Source: Parabacteroides faecis (GTDB taxonomy: Bacteria > Bacteroidota > Bacteroidia > Bacteroidales > Tannerellaceae). Taken from it: DNA of 64,000 nucleotides. Each line of letters opens with the position of its first letter. Position 1 is the first letter of the stretch. The position numbers and the translations under genes are program-made. Of this stretch, positions 40,365-49,141 are shown one piece after another. The stretch covers positions 1-64,000 of the forward strand of contig NZ_BMPB01000007.1 of assembly GCF_014647375.1 (NCBI RefSeq), read 5' to 3'. The notes below the pieces were generated by a model, which had not been told where the DNA came from, ran no database searches, and was given only the letters and a program-made list of their open reading frames with translations.

Positions 40365-41864
40365 TTATATGATTCTATGGGCTTCGTGTCCCTCGACATA
40401 AATGGCACTGAACGGACGTGCCGGACACAGATTTTCACACGCACCGCACCCGATACACCGTTCGGTATCCACCATCGGTATCAAGGGCGAGAAATCATCG
40501 TCGGGGATGGAGGGTATCATCGAGATTGCTCCCGCCGGACAATGTCTGGCGCAATTACCGCATTGCACGCCGTCTGTCAGGACAACGCAATTCTCCTTTA
40601 CCCATACGGCATGGCCGATCTGTATAGCGGACTTTTCTTCAGCAGAAACCTTTCGGATTGCTCCAGCCGGGCAAACCTCCGAACATTTCGTACATTCGGG
40701 ACGACAATAACCGCGTTCATAAGAAAATTCCGGTTGCATAAGCGTTTCCAACCGGGAGGAAGGGCGCAGTACCCCGTTCGGGCAGACCGACACGCATAAC
40801 TGGCAGCCCGTGCAACGACGATTCATATTACACAGGCTACCTGCTCCGGGAGGGACAAGAGGTGTGGTGCGCTTCGGAATTTTCTTGTCGAGAATAACAG
40901 CCAGCCCGCCGTCCACATTCTTTTCCTGCGCTTTGGCCGCAGCAGTACCGAGAAGAAGAGCAACCCCGGTGAGGAAATGGCGTCGGGAAGGATTCTGTTC
41001 CTCTGTTTTAGATGATAGCACGGCTGCCCGTTCCCGTCGTCGGGTATAAGAGATGGCCCCGTGTTTGCAGGCATCGAGACAATCCATGCAAGCCACACAA
41101 CGCGAATGGTCTATCTCGTGATTCTTGTAGTCGATACAAGACGCCTTGCATTTTCGGGCGCACAAACTGCACGAGGTGCATTTCTTGGGATCAATGACCG
41201 GACGTAAAAGTGCATATTTCGAGAGCAAACCAAGTACAGTACCTACCGGACAAACCGTATTGCAGTAGGTACGTCCGTTACGCCATGTCAAGACAAATAA
41301 CAGGATACAAGTAACAATGGCTATAATGAATGTCGGCAGGCTTCTCATCCAGACCTCCGTTTCATAAAAGGTGTAACTTTCGGCTCTCTCGGCAAGGTAG
41401 GCCAAGAGGTTGTTTCCCCATCCATAAAACGGAGCCAGTAAATTTTGGGCAATCCGACCGTAAGCACTGTACGGAGCTATCAAGGCGACCAGCGAACCTG
41501 CGCCTGCTGCTATCGCCACGAGGAAAAGAGCCAATACGCCGTACCTGATTCCAGATTTTGCCGGAGAATAGGAAAAACGGTTTTTTCCTTTTTTACGCCG
41601 ACTGCCTACCCACGAAACAATATCCTGCATGACACCCAGCGGGCAGATGACGGAGCAATAAATGCGACCGAAAAGCAGTGTCAGCACAACGAGCAGAGCC
41701 ACGACACCTACATTCAAGGCCAGCAGAGCAGGTAAGAATTGTATTTTTGCCATCCATCCCATCCATGTATGCCACCCTCCCGTGAAGTCGAGAAACAGCA
41801 ACGTGACAGACACAAAAAAGATGATTGCCAGTATAGCCCTTATTTTCCGTAACATAGCTATCAT
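40365..41864 (-). CDS. Membrane polyferredoxin (NapH-like plus NapG-like fusion)
   Basis: The 499-residue protein starts with four membrane segments and the two Cys-motifs typical of NapH/YccM proteins: GRIYCSVICPLGVMQD (about 67) and GRTYCNTVCPVGTVLG (about 195). Two 4Fe-4S clusters follow (CTSCSLCARKCKASC, then CVACMDCLDACKHG). At about residue 293 an internal SRRHFLTGVALLLGTAA looks like a Tat-type signal, and four more clusters resemble NapG (CTGCQLCVSVCPNG, CTKCSEVCPAG, CGNCARHCPAG, CIGCGACENLCPA). It should carry electrons from quinol or a cytosolic donor across the membrane to periplasmic partners. Its ATG overlaps the stop of the upstream gene. Confidence 0.88.
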   Translation of the reverse strand: MIAMLRKIRAILAIIFFVSVTLLFLDFTGGWHTWMGWMAKIQFLPALLALNVGVVALLVVLTLLFGRIYCSVICPLGVMQDIVSWVGSRRKKGKNRFSYSPAKSGIRYGVLALFLVAIAAGAGSLVALIAPYSAYGRIAQNLLAPFYGWGNNLLAYLAERAESYTFYETEVWMRSLPTFIIAIVTCILLFVLTWRNGRTYCNTVCPVGTVLGLLSKYALLRPVIDPKKCTSCSLCARKCKASCIDYKNHEIDHSRCVACMDCLDACKHGAISYTRRRERAAVLSSKTEEQNPSRRHFLTGVALLLGTAAAKAQEKNVDGGLAVILDKKIPKRTTPLVPPGAGSLCNMNRRCTGCQLCVSVCPNGVLRPSSRLETLMQPEFSYERGYCRPECTKCSEVCPAGAIRKVSAEEKSAIQIGHAVWVKENCVVLTDGVQCGNCARHCPAGAISMIPSIPDDDFSPLIPMVDTERCIGCGACENLCPARPFSAIYVEGHEAHRII

Positions 41865-42997
41865 TTAAGGGTTTTCATATCTATCACATACCTGAATTTT
41901 ACATCTCCATCCACGACCTTCTGATAGGCTTCAGTAATCGTTTTTCCGTCAGCCGGAATAATTTCGACTTCGGGATAGATACCGTTGGCGACCGAATAGT
42001 CTAACATCTCCTGCGTCTCCTTGATTCCCCCAATCTGGGAACCGAAAATCTTGCGATTGGAGTTCATTACGATGGCATTTACCGGAATACTCGGCATATT
42101 GGCTGCCGAGGGGATTCCGACGATAGCGAGCTGACCGTCCAGCTTCAACATTTTCACATACATTACCGGATCATACTTGGCGGGAATGGTGGAGAGAATG
42201 AAATCGTATTGCTTGTTCAACCCTTGCAATTCATCGCTGTTGTTCACATTGACATAACGGGTAGCCCCCATGCGTGCGGCATCCGCACGTTTTGCTTCCG
42301 TTACATCGAATACGGTCACATCAGCTCCCAATTTCACAAGATACTGCACAGCCAAGTGTCCCAACCCGCCGAATCCGGCGACACCGACCTTATCACCTTT
42401 CTTGATACCTACATTACGGATAGGCGAATAGGTCGTGATTCCGGCGCAGAGTAGTGGCGCGACTTTTTCGATTTCGGCATTTGCCGGAATCTTGATGGCG
42501 AAGTCTTCCGCTACAACGTAGTTGTCGGAATAACCGCCCTGCGTCGGCTCGTTACCGTTATAGCGGTCTATGTCATGGTAGGTCATGATAGCCCCTTCCT
42601 CGCAATACTGCTCCAGATCATGTTCGCAAGCCTCGCAATGACGGCATGAACCGATCATGCACCCGATACCGGCATAGTCGCCTACCTTGAATTTCGTGAC
42701 GTTGCGGCCTACTTTCACCACACGTCCGGCAATCTCGTGTCCGGGAACCATCGGGTATTTTTCAGGCCCCCAATCCTCGCGGACATGGTGGATGTCGCTA
42801 TGACAGATACCCGCGTAGAGAATTTCAATCTGGATTTCATTATCGCCGACAGCGTGGCGGGTAAATGCGTATGGTTTGAACTGACCGTCGTTCTTGAAAA
42901 CGGCGAATCCTTTGGTCAGCACGCCTCCGACACATTGTGCCGAGGCTGTCATTGTGCATACTGTACACATAATTGCTAAAATGATATTTCGTTTCAT
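41861..42997 (-). CDS. Exported zinc-dependent alcohol dehydrogenase
   Basis: I start at ATG 42997 (MKRNIILAIMCTVCTMTASA), which gives a Sec signal peptide; an in-frame ATG at 43021 adds only 8 residues. The enzyme domain is of the cinnamyl-alcohol dehydrogenase/YahK type. GICHSDIHHV and VPGHEIAGRVVKVG bind the catalytic zinc, the four-Cys structural zinc lies in CRHCEACEHDLEQYC, and the NADP fold is at GVAGFGGLGHLAVQ. Members of this family are normally cytosolic NADP(H) enzymes, so a signal peptide is odd and implies a periplasmic form. It overlaps the polyferredoxin gene (ATGA) and follows a flavodoxin lipoprotein. Confidence 0.88.
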   Translation of the reverse strand: MKRNIILAIMCTVCTMTASAQCVGGVLTKGFAVFKNDGQFKPYAFTRHAVGDNEIQIEILYAGICHSDIHHVREDWGPEKYPMVPGHEIAGRVVKVGRNVTKFKVGDYAGIGCMIGSCRHCEACEHDLEQYCEEGAIMTYHDIDRYNGNEPTQGGYSDNYVVAEDFAIKIPANAEIEKVAPLLCAGITTYSPIRNVGIKKGDKVGVAGFGGLGHLAVQYLVKLGADVTVFDVTEAKRADAARMGATRYVNVNNSDELQGLNKQYDFILSTIPAKYDPVMYVKMLKLDGQLAIVGIPSAANMPSIPVNAIVMNSNRKIFGSQIGGIKETQEMLDYSVANGIYPEVEIIPADGKTITEAYQKVVDGDVKFRYVIDMKTLK

Positions 42998-43026
42998 ATT
43001 GATATTATTGCTTATTCTCATTGGTA

Positions 43027-43611
43027 TTATTGGATGATATGGATGTCGCGCAACCAACTTTCTACGCCACCGCCCGTATAGGTACGCAGATGAACCGAAG
43101 CGGGCGTCACCTCATGAATCTTGTCGATGGATTGCTGGAGATATTCTGTCGAGCCGTAAGTGAAGAACGGGATAACGATCTTACCTTCGAGGTCGTAGTT
43201 TTCGAGGAACGTACAGACGACCATTGCCGGATTGTGCCACCATATCGGCGAACCGACAAAAATCACATCGTATTCGTCGATATTTTCAGGCAGGTTGCCG
43301 ACACCGGGACGCAGGTTGTTGTACGATTCGTTCTGGATACGGTCGCTGTCGTCATAGGGATTCGAGGCATAAGGTTCGGACGCCTCGATACGATAAACGT
43401 CCGCACCGGTCGCCGCCACGATCTCCTCGGCTCTCCGCTGGGTATTGCCCGTAGCGGAAAAGTAAGCCACTAAAATTTTGCGGCTACCATCGTATTCGAT
43501 CTCATCGGAAGGATAATCCGTATCGAAATCATCCTTGTCACACGCGCTTGCCAGCGTCATTATAGCCAGTACCATAAATACATAATAAAAAAATGTTCGT
43601 TTCATAATCAT
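43027..43611 (-). CDS. Flavodoxin-like lipoprotein
   Basis: The N-terminus is a lipoprotein signal with lipobox LASAC (Cys 24). The rest is a flavodoxin fold: ILVAYFSATGNTQRRAEEI (FMN-phosphate loop), YDVIFVGSPIWWHNPAMVV and IVIPFFTYGSTEYLQQSI. It is similar to the flavodoxin at 45457-46182 over the whole domain. Flavodoxins move single electrons, here probably at the periplasmic face. It lies between the EFR1-like gene (13-base gap) and the exported alcohol dehydrogenase. Confidence 0.88.
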   Translation of the reverse strand: MIMKRTFFYYVFMVLAIMTLASACDKDDFDTDYPSDEIEYDGSRKILVAYFSATGNTQRRAEEIVAATGADVYRIEASEPYASNPYDDSDRIQNESYNNLRPGVGNLPENIDEYDVIFVGSPIWWHNPAMVVCTFLENYDLEGKIVIPFFTYGSTEYLQQSIDKIHEVTPASVHLRTYTGGGVESWLRDIHIIQ

Positions 43612-43624
43612 ATTGTTTTTGAAG

Positions 43625-44509
43625 TTATTGTCTGTTGGCTCTTATAATGTCATTCAGTGAAATATCCGGATGGCGGTATCGCGCATCGGGATTTTTCTCT
43701 CCCGCACGGAGTGTGATGGCTTTTTGCGGACAATTCTGAACGCAGGAGAGGCAATATTCACAGGCTCCTTTGCATTGAACACCTTCGCCCGTCAAGGTAT
43801 AGTTCCGGCGCGGGCATACCTTTACACAGATTCCACAGCCGATACAGTTTTCCTTGATGACAAGCAACTTTTCGGCGGAAGGGGAAAGAGTGTGTCCCGC
43901 ACGTTGCATGAACTCGGCGTGCTGCTGTCGTTCCTCCTCGGTAACGGGTTGTATCCAGTGCTTGCGTGCCTGTATGTCCTGCATGATTTCGGCTATTTGC
44001 TTGTCTTCCTGCTTGTCGATTTTTACTTGTTCATTCATATCGAATGACGGGAGAAAGTTATCCACCATTTTCAGGGTGGTGATATAGTCGAAGCGCGTCC
44101 CGTTTTCTGTTGCCAGATTGTTCCATAGTTCGGTCGCACTGCACTTGCGGTTGCCGTAGGTAAGGATGGAAAACAGATAAGGGGCTTTTAGTTTGGCCTT
44201 TCGGATAAACTCCTGCACCATTTGCGGGGCAAGATGTCCGTAAATGGGGTAAACGATACCTATTTCATCCGCCTCGAACTCCAGCTTGTCCTGCCTGATA
44301 ATCTGCGGAATACTCAACGGATTTTCCGCGAATTTCCGAGCCACGTAGAGGCAGTTCCCGGTTCCCGTGAAATAGAATACCAGACGTCTCTTTTTCTCTT
44401 CCGTGCAGGACGTGATAGAGGAGAGCCCGGATGCGGTCAATGCCAACCCTGCCAATGTAGTTCCCATACATTTGAGAGCTTCTCTTCTGGTTATTTTTTC
44501 ATTGTTCAT
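43625..44509 (-). CDS. Tat-exported EFR1-type flavodoxin/ferredoxin protein
   Basis: The first gene of the left operon encodes 294 residues. ITRREALKCMGTTLAGLALT is a twin-arginine signal with a following lipobox ITSC. The flavodoxin-like part has RRLVFYFTGTGNCLYVARKF and IGIVYPIYGHLAPQMVQEF. A two-cluster ferredoxin is at the C-terminus (CIGCGICVKVCPRRNY and CEYCLSCVQNCPQKA). This matches the EFR1 family layout, usually cytosolic; here the signal implies export in a folded, cofactor-loaded state by Tat. An operator-promoter unit lies 43-110 bases upstream. Confidence 0.85.
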   Translation of the reverse strand: MNNEKITRREALKCMGTTLAGLALTASGLSSITSCTEEKKRRLVFYFTGTGNCLYVARKFAENPLSIPQIIRQDKLEFEADEIGIVYPIYGHLAPQMVQEFIRKAKLKAPYLFSILTYGNRKCSATELWNNLATENGTRFDYITTLKMVDNFLPSFDMNEQVKIDKQEDKQIAEIMQDIQARKHWIQPVTEEERQQHAEFMQRAGHTLSPSAEKLLVIKENCIGCGICVKVCPRRNYTLTGEGVQCKGACEYCLSCVQNCPQKAITLRAGEKNPDARYRHPDISLNDIIRANRQ

Positions 44510-44551
44510 ATTCGTATTAAAACTACTTGTTATTCATTTCTTTATCTGATG

Positions 44552-44620
44552 CAAAATTACGTCAGACCAGCAAGGGAGACCTTATATGAATTACGGATTG
44601 GCGTATAATTATTACAGATT
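44552..44620 (-). promoter_or_regulatory. Promoter and operator of the left redox operon
   Basis: The minus-strand -7 element TAATTTTG (44552-44559) lies 43 bases before the ATG. A 33-bp site at 44588-44620 starts GAATTACGGATT and ends ATTATTACAGATT (+ strand). The same site, at the same 28-base distance from an identical -7 element, occurs at 48463-48495 and 49083-49115. An activator at this position would touch or replace the -33 region. Confidence 0.8.
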
Positions 44621-44674
44621 GAAATTATACTTGAAAAAGTATCCTCATTTAACTTTATATATCCCTTATTAAGC

Positions 44675-44708
44675 AAGTTACCCGGCCGGAAATCCGGTCG
44701 GGTAACTT
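44675..44708 (-). terminator. Intrinsic terminator of the right redox operon
   Basis: AAGTTACCCG (44675-44684) and CGGGTAACTT (44699-44708), with an inner CCGG/CCGG, form a long stem 27 bases past the flavodoxin stop at 44735. Confidence 0.8.
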
Positions 44709-44734
44709 ATTGGATAGGTTTGAACCGTTATCAT

Positions 44735-45436
44735 TTATTCGGCCATTCCGATTCTTTTCAGCCAGTTCAAGACATTGGGTTTCGCTTCGCTGACACGGTC
44801 ACGGGGAATTGCATAACCATCCAACACGGAGGCTTTAGGCTCCAACTCCCGTATGGTCTTGATGGCATCCGAGAAACGGCTGCCGCCATGCGTACAGAAA
44901 GGGATAACGGTTTTACCACCGAAGTCGTATTCGTCGAAGAACGAGTATAGCGGCATCGGCATATCGTACCACCAGTTGGGGAATCCAATGAAGACCACAT
45001 CGTAGTCATTGAGATTTTTGATGTGTGTAGCCAGCTTTGGACGGGCATTGTTGTCTATCTCGACCTTTGCCGCATCGATCAATGCCTTATGCGAGCCGGG
45101 ATAGGTGTGTACGGTCTTTATCTCGAAAAGGTCGCTACCCGTAGCTTCCCCGATGACGGATGCGATGTATTGCGTATTCCCCATTACTTTACCATTGGAA
45201 ATAAGGCGGCTGGCTCCGGAAGAAGCATCCACTCCATCCGTTTCGGGAACGGAGAAATAAACCACCAAAGCTTTTCCTTTAGTATTTTGAGAAGTCGATT
45301 TTACTTGTTGCCCGGATAGGGATTGCGCTACATTTGTACTCTCCGATACGGTCTCGTTCCCGGCAGCCCAACAATAGGCCGTTATCGTACAAGCAATGAT
45401 TGCCAGTACACTCATTGTTATAATTCCTTTTTTCAT
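44735..45436 (-). CDS. Exported flavodoxin-family protein
   Basis: The 233-residue protein has a signal peptide (MKKGIITMSVLAIIACTITA) and a low-complexity linker. The flavodoxin domain follows: KALVVYFSVPETDGVDASSG, YDVVFIGFPNWWYDMPMPLY and TVIPFCTHGGSRFSDAIKTI. It is more like the WrbA/FldA-type flavodoxins of anaerobes than the two lipoprotein flavodoxins nearby. It is the last gene of the right redox operon, before a terminator. It probably serves as a periplasmic FMN electron carrier. Confidence 0.85.
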   Translation of the reverse strand: MKKGIITMSVLAIIACTITAYCWAAGNETVSESTNVAQSLSGQQVKSTSQNTKGKALVVYFSVPETDGVDASSGASRLISNGKVMGNTQYIASVIGEATGSDLFEIKTVHTYPGSHKALIDAAKVEIDNNARPKLATHIKNLNDYDVVFIGFPNWWYDMPMPLYSFFDEYDFGGKTVIPFCTHGGSRFSDAIKTIRELEPKASVLDGYAIPRDRVSEAKPNVLNWLKRIGMAE

Positions 45437-45456
45437 TCTTTACTTGTTTTATAAGT

Positions 45457-46182
45457 CTATTCAATAATTCCAATTCGACGCAACCAGCCTTCCGTACCGT
45501 TTGCACTGCCCGGCATATCAATACCCGCATCGTCGGGACGCCCCGGCGTCGTAATGTCGTCCGCATCGAGGTCTTCGGGAAGTGTTTCCGGAATATGCTT
45601 TGAGCCAGGTGTTACCTTATAAATTTTCTGCATGGATTCGTTCAGATAGGTAGTAGCTCCATAGGTAAAGAACGGAATGACAACCTTATCTTTCAAGTCG
45701 TATGCTTCGAGGAACGTGCAGACTACCATCGCAGGTTGATGCCACCAACAAGGCGAACCGACGAAAATCGTATCATATTTCGCAATCGTTTCCTCATCAA
45801 GCAGGTTCGCCACTCCGGGACGCAGGTCGTTGTAGGCTTCACGCTGGATGCGGTCGCTGTCATCGTAAGGATTTGCGGCATACGGTTCGGCAGCCTCAAT
45901 CCGATGGATGTCAGCACCCGTAAGCTCCACGATTCGTTCCGCTACGGCCCCGGTGTGTCCTTCAGCGGAGAAGTAAACCACAAGCATATTGCCGTTCCCG
46001 GACGGAGTATTGGGTTCATCTGGGTTAGTCGGATTTTCAAAATCATCGGGATTTTCTTCATCGCCCGGTTCTTCGGGAGTGGAGGGTTGCTCCGTTGGCG
46101 ACATAGGATCATCATCGGGAGAACAAGCGGCCATAGTCGTCAGAGAAAGAAGCAAGAGTGGAATAAAAAGTAACTTTTTCAT
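45457..46182 (-). CDS. Flavodoxin-like lipoprotein with Pro/Glu-rich linker
   Basis: MKKLLFIPLLLLSLTTMAAC is a lipoprotein signal (lipobox TMAAC). A Pro/Glu/Asp-rich spacer follows (about residues 22-65), then a flavodoxin domain with MLVVYFSAEGHTGAVAERIV, YDTIFVGSPCWWHQPAMVV and VVIPFFTYGATTYLNESM. The last 40 residues end in EGWLRRIGIIE, as in the other two flavodoxins. The spacer would hold the domain away from the membrane. It lies 22 bases after the cupin gene and 20 before the third flavodoxin. Confidence 0.87.
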   Translation of the reverse strand: MKKLLFIPLLLLSLTTMAACSPDDDPMSPTEQPSTPEEPGDEENPDDFENPTNPDEPNTPSGNGNMLVVYFSAEGHTGAVAERIVELTGADIHRIEAAEPYAANPYDDSDRIQREAYNDLRPGVANLLDEETIAKYDTIFVGSPCWWHQPAMVVCTFLEAYDLKDKVVIPFFTYGATTYLNESMQKIYKVTPGSKHIPETLPEDLDADDITTPGRPDDAGIDMPGSANGTEGWLRRIGIIE

Positions 46183-46203
46183 ATTCAGTCTGTTCTTTGA
46201 TGT

Positions 46204-46689
46204 TTATTTATTGTTATACTCTTTTTCGGTTACGGGAGCATACCACTGGGTAGTACCCAAATGAACCTTTGTATTGATTGCTATATGCGTGAATCCGCTG
46301 TCGGAAGCCGCCCCGTGCCAATGCACCACGTCTGCCGGAATAGCGACCACGTCACCGGGATTCAAAACTTGTATGGGTTTCCCCTTTTCCTGATAGTAAC
46401 CTTTTCCGGCAGTGGCGATCAGAATCTGGCCGCCCGGATGCGAGTGCCAACTGTTTCGGGCTTTCGGCTCGAATATCACGTCGGACACTACTACATCGAA
46501 TGTTTCACTGTCGGTCATCAACCGTTGGAGGTAGGCCGTACCGTTGAAATTAGCACCTTCAATGACATTTCCTTTGGGAAAGATGGAAGAGGATGTGGCA
46601 GGCTGGATTGTTTCAACCTTGTTTTCCGGTTTCGGGGTACAGGCACCGAGTGCTGCAACCAGTAAAAATAAGCAAGTTATCTTTTTCAT
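46204..46689 (-). CDS. Cupin-domain lipoprotein
   Basis: The signal MKKITCLFLLVAALGAC carries a lipobox. The 120-residue core is a single cupin: FEPKARNSWHSHPGGQILIA (metal His-x-His and Glu/Gln) and PGDVVAIPADVVHWHGA. This resembles cupins fused to or found beside carboxymuconolactone decarboxylases in Bacteroides. It is downstream (9-base gap) of a CMD-hydrolase fusion gene in the same operon. It may bind a metal and a small substrate; the reaction is unknown. Confidence 0.85.
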   Translation of the reverse strand: MKKITCLFLLVAALGACTPKPENKVETIQPATSSSIFPKGNVIEGANFNGTAYLQRLMTDSETFDVVVSDVIFEPKARNSWHSHPGGQILIATAGKGYYQEKGKPIQVLNPGDVVAIPADVVHWHGAASDSGFTHIAINTKVHLGTTQWYAPVTEKEYNNK

Positions 46690-46698
46690 ATCGAATCG

Positions 46699-48390
46699 TT
46701 ATTTTAGATATTGTTTGAAGAAAGCGTCCAGTTTCGGAATCGTGATTTTCAGATATTTCGGCTGGTCGTACAAATCCACGTGCGTTGCTTCGGGAACGAC
46801 GAACAATTCTTTCGGTTCGGCAGCTTTCTCGTATGCGTCTTCCGAGAAATATTTCGACACCGCATTTTCTCCCACGATGAAAAGCACAGGACGTGGAGAT
46901 ATGGTCTCAATTTGCGCGAACGGGAAGAAGTTCATCATCGGCGCAAGGCTCGTGTAAGAGTAATAACCCGTAGAGTTGGGGTGCTGCCCGCGCTGCGGAT
47001 TGTCGTAATAATCGAGGAAATCGATGGCAAACTTCGGCGTGTTCTCATCTACCTTTTCGGGCAGGGCGCGAATATCCCGACGTGTGGCTCCACCGTATTC
47101 CGCCGTGCGCTGACGACCGATCTCATCGAGAATCGCCATACGCTGCTCGTAGGTCTGCGTGTCGCCCACACCCTGACGGCGGGCACGTCCCATGTCGTAC
47201 ATACTGATGGTGGCAAGAGCCTTGATACGATGGTCTATCTGCGTAGCACTGACAGAGTAACATCCCCCGCCACAGATACCGATTACACCTATCTTATCTG
47301 CATCGACCGCCTGATGATTCGAGAGGAAATCGACTGCCGCGCTGAAATCTTCCACCCTTACTTCAGGTGATTCCATGCGACGCGGGTAACCGCCGCTCTC
47401 ACCGTAATAGGACGCATCGAACGCCAATGTCACATAACCCATTTCCGCCAGAAGGCGGGCATGAAGTCCTGAAGTCTGCTCCTTGACACCACCGAAAGGA
47501 TGCCCGACGATGATGGCGGCATATTTCTTTGCAGGGTCATAACCAGCAGGCAGATAAAGGTCGCCTGCAATGTCAATCAGAAAGCGGTTATGGAACGTAA
47601 CTTTCTGTTTCTTCACGCCATTCTCGACTGTCTCGACCGGTGTTTCCGGGTTGGCGATCAATCCTTTGCTTTGCAACAATTCGTTCAAAACCAGTCTGCC
47701 GCCATCGGCTTCGCTGCGTCCGACGTGCTTTTCGACTATAGCCAGCACACCGCGCAGTTCATCCGGTGTCACGCCGACATTCAGCGCGATACCCATGTGT
47801 CCTTTCAGCATTGGTTCTACGCCTTTGCCCAAAGAGGCGATGACGGCGACGGTCGTCAACTCCCGTTCGGCATAGGTCAATACATCCCGTTCGAAAAGGT
47901 CAGCAAAGAGGTGTTCTTTGAGGAATACCTCGATTTCCGGAGCCAGTACTGCATAGTCGGCTTTCGGTGCATCTGCCGGAACGCCCGAAATTTCTGCGAG
48001 AATGTCGCGTCCGCGCTCGTACTTACGGCGGGTATCGGTTATCGGCGACGCTTCGCGTCCCCAATCGTCTTCGATACCTTCTGCCTTACGCTCGTCGAGT
48101 ACCGCAACTAATGTTTGCAGTCCGCGCAGGGCACGGGGAAAACCGCAATAGGCGTAGGCATGTACCATCACTTCTTTCAGCTCACCGACGGTCATGCCGT
48201 CATTCAACCCGTCCGTGAGGACGGGTTTCAGTTTGTCGAGGTCTCCCGTACTCGTAAGGGCTGCGACCTCTGCAATGTGTTGTCGTTTACTGTCCATAGC
48301 TTGTTCTGCTTTCGGTGTTTGAGAGTCTGCGATTCCGCATCCGAAAAAAACACCGAATAGGGTTGTCATAATTTTTAATTTTATTTTCAT
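46699..48390 (-). CDS. Exported carboxymuconolactone decarboxylase / dienelactone hydrolase-type fusion
   Basis: I start at ATG 48390 (MKIKLKIMTTLFGVFFGC), which gives a lipoprotein-type signal; earlier in-frame ATGs precede it without benefit. Two CMD-type repeats occupy about residues 30-250: LNDGMTVGELKEVMVHAYAY, and TTVAVIASLGKGVEPMLKGH lacking the usual CxxC. An alpha/beta hydrolase follows (about 275-563): YAAIIVGHPFGGVKEQTSGL, and the nucleophile elbow IGICGGGCYS with Cys instead of Ser, as in dienelactone hydrolases. It heads the right operon under the shared operator. A degradation or detoxification role at the cell envelope is inferred. Confidence 0.82.
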   Translation of the reverse strand: MKIKLKIMTTLFGVFFGCGIADSQTPKAEQAMDSKRQHIAEVAALTSTGDLDKLKPVLTDGLNDGMTVGELKEVMVHAYAYCGFPRALRGLQTLVAVLDERKAEGIEDDWGREASPITDTRRKYERGRDILAEISGVPADAPKADYAVLAPEIEVFLKEHLFADLFERDVLTYAERELTTVAVIASLGKGVEPMLKGHMGIALNVGVTPDELRGVLAIVEKHVGRSEADGGRLVLNELLQSKGLIANPETPVETVENGVKKQKVTFHNRFLIDIAGDLYLPAGYDPAKKYAAIIVGHPFGGVKEQTSGLHARLLAEMGYVTLAFDASYYGESGGYPRRMESPEVRVEDFSAAVDFLSNHQAVDADKIGVIGICGGGCYSVSATQIDHRIKALATISMYDMGRARRQGVGDTQTYEQRMAILDEIGRQRTAEYGGATRRDIRALPEKVDENTPKFAIDFLDYYDNPQRGQHPNSTGYYSYTSLAPMMNFFPFAQIETISPRPVLFIVGENAVSKYFSEDAYEKAAEPKELFVVPEATHVDLYDQPKYLKITIPKLDAFFKQYLK

Positions 48391-48426
48391 AATCTCTATC
48401 ATTTTATTTATCTGTTTTACCTGATG

Positions 48427-48495
48427 CAAAATTAGGCTGGAATTTTCGCCCCGACCTATCACGAATTACGGTTTGAAGGATAATTATTACGGTTT
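48427..48495 (-). promoter_or_regulatory. Promoter and operator of the right redox operon
   Basis: The minus-strand -7 element TAATTTTG is at 48427-48434 and the 33-bp operator (GAATTACGGTTT ... ATTATTACGGTTT) at 48463-48495. The spacing of 28 bases equals that at 44.6 and 49.1 kb. Confidence 0.8.
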
Positions 48496-48502
48496 TTATA
48501 GT

Positions 48503-49015
48503 TCACTGACTGCAAAAACGTACACAGTAATTGAGTAGCAATTCGATATGCGAAGCGATGATCGTTGCGCTATGCCGGTCGATGGCATGGTGCAACTCTT
48601 CTCCGATTTCCCGCAGATTATCGGTTATGATTCTCCTTTCGTGCTCCGACAATGCGCCCTTACAGCAGCAGCGTTTCGGATAGGTCTCGATACGGTTTTC
48701 AAGCGATGTGTCGCATAACAGATCGGGATGAAACAACACACCCGAATAGTATCCGGTATGTCGATGCCGGTTCGAGGGTATTTCAACCGTTTCGCCGGGA
48801 TAAACCAGTCGTAGCCACTCTTTTTCAGATGCTTTTTCTTGCTCTGAATCGTTGTAATACAACAGCCCGTAAAAATTGCACATCATCCGAATATCCTCGG
48901 TCAGATTTGCTTTTGACAAATCGACCATGCAGATCAACGGATGCAGTGTTTCATGTCCCGTCAATTTATTGAACTTATCAATGGTCATAAGTCCCGAATT
49001 ATTCATTTGTATCAT
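48503..49015 (-). CDS. Stand-alone AraC-type sensor domain (no HTH)
   Basis: The 170-residue protein aligns with residues 1-185 of the full AraC regulator encoded divergently at 49160: GETVEIPSNRHRHTGYYSGV, LFHPDLLCDTSLENRI, and SATIIASHIELLLNYCVRF. It stops where the other protein continues with RQFITRKK and its DNA-binding domain. No remnant of the HTH follows. It may be a decayed regulator, or a natural trans-acting sensor that pairs with the full-length protein. It has its own copy of the operator and promoter, which argues for use rather than decay. Confidence 0.7.
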   Translation of the reverse strand: MIQMNNSGLMTIDKFNKLTGHETLHPLICMVDLSKANLTEDIRMMCNFYGLLYYNDSEQEKASEKEWLRLVYPGETVEIPSNRHRHTGYYSGVLFHPDLLCDTSLENRIETYPKRCCCKGALSEHERRIITDNLREIGEELHHAIDRHSATIIASHIELLLNYCVRFCSQ

Positions 49016-49046
49016 TGTTCTTTCTTTTATTCAGTTTTCCACGATG

Positions 49047-49115
49047 CAAAATTACAGGTTGTCCGAGTGCTTCATAGGGTATGAATTACGGTTTCATGTA
49101 TAATTATTACAGATT
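49047..49115 (-). promoter_or_regulatory. Divergent operator between the sensor and AraC genes
   Basis: The -7 element TAATTTTG is at 49047-49054 (minus strand) and the 33-bp operator (GAATTACGGTTT ... ATTATTACAGATT) at 49083-49115. The spacing is 28 bases as at the other two sites. The operator also lies 27 bases before the rightward TACATTTG element, so it can control both genes. Confidence 0.8.
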
Positions 49116-49141
49116 GGAACCGATAAGCCAAAGATATTTTC

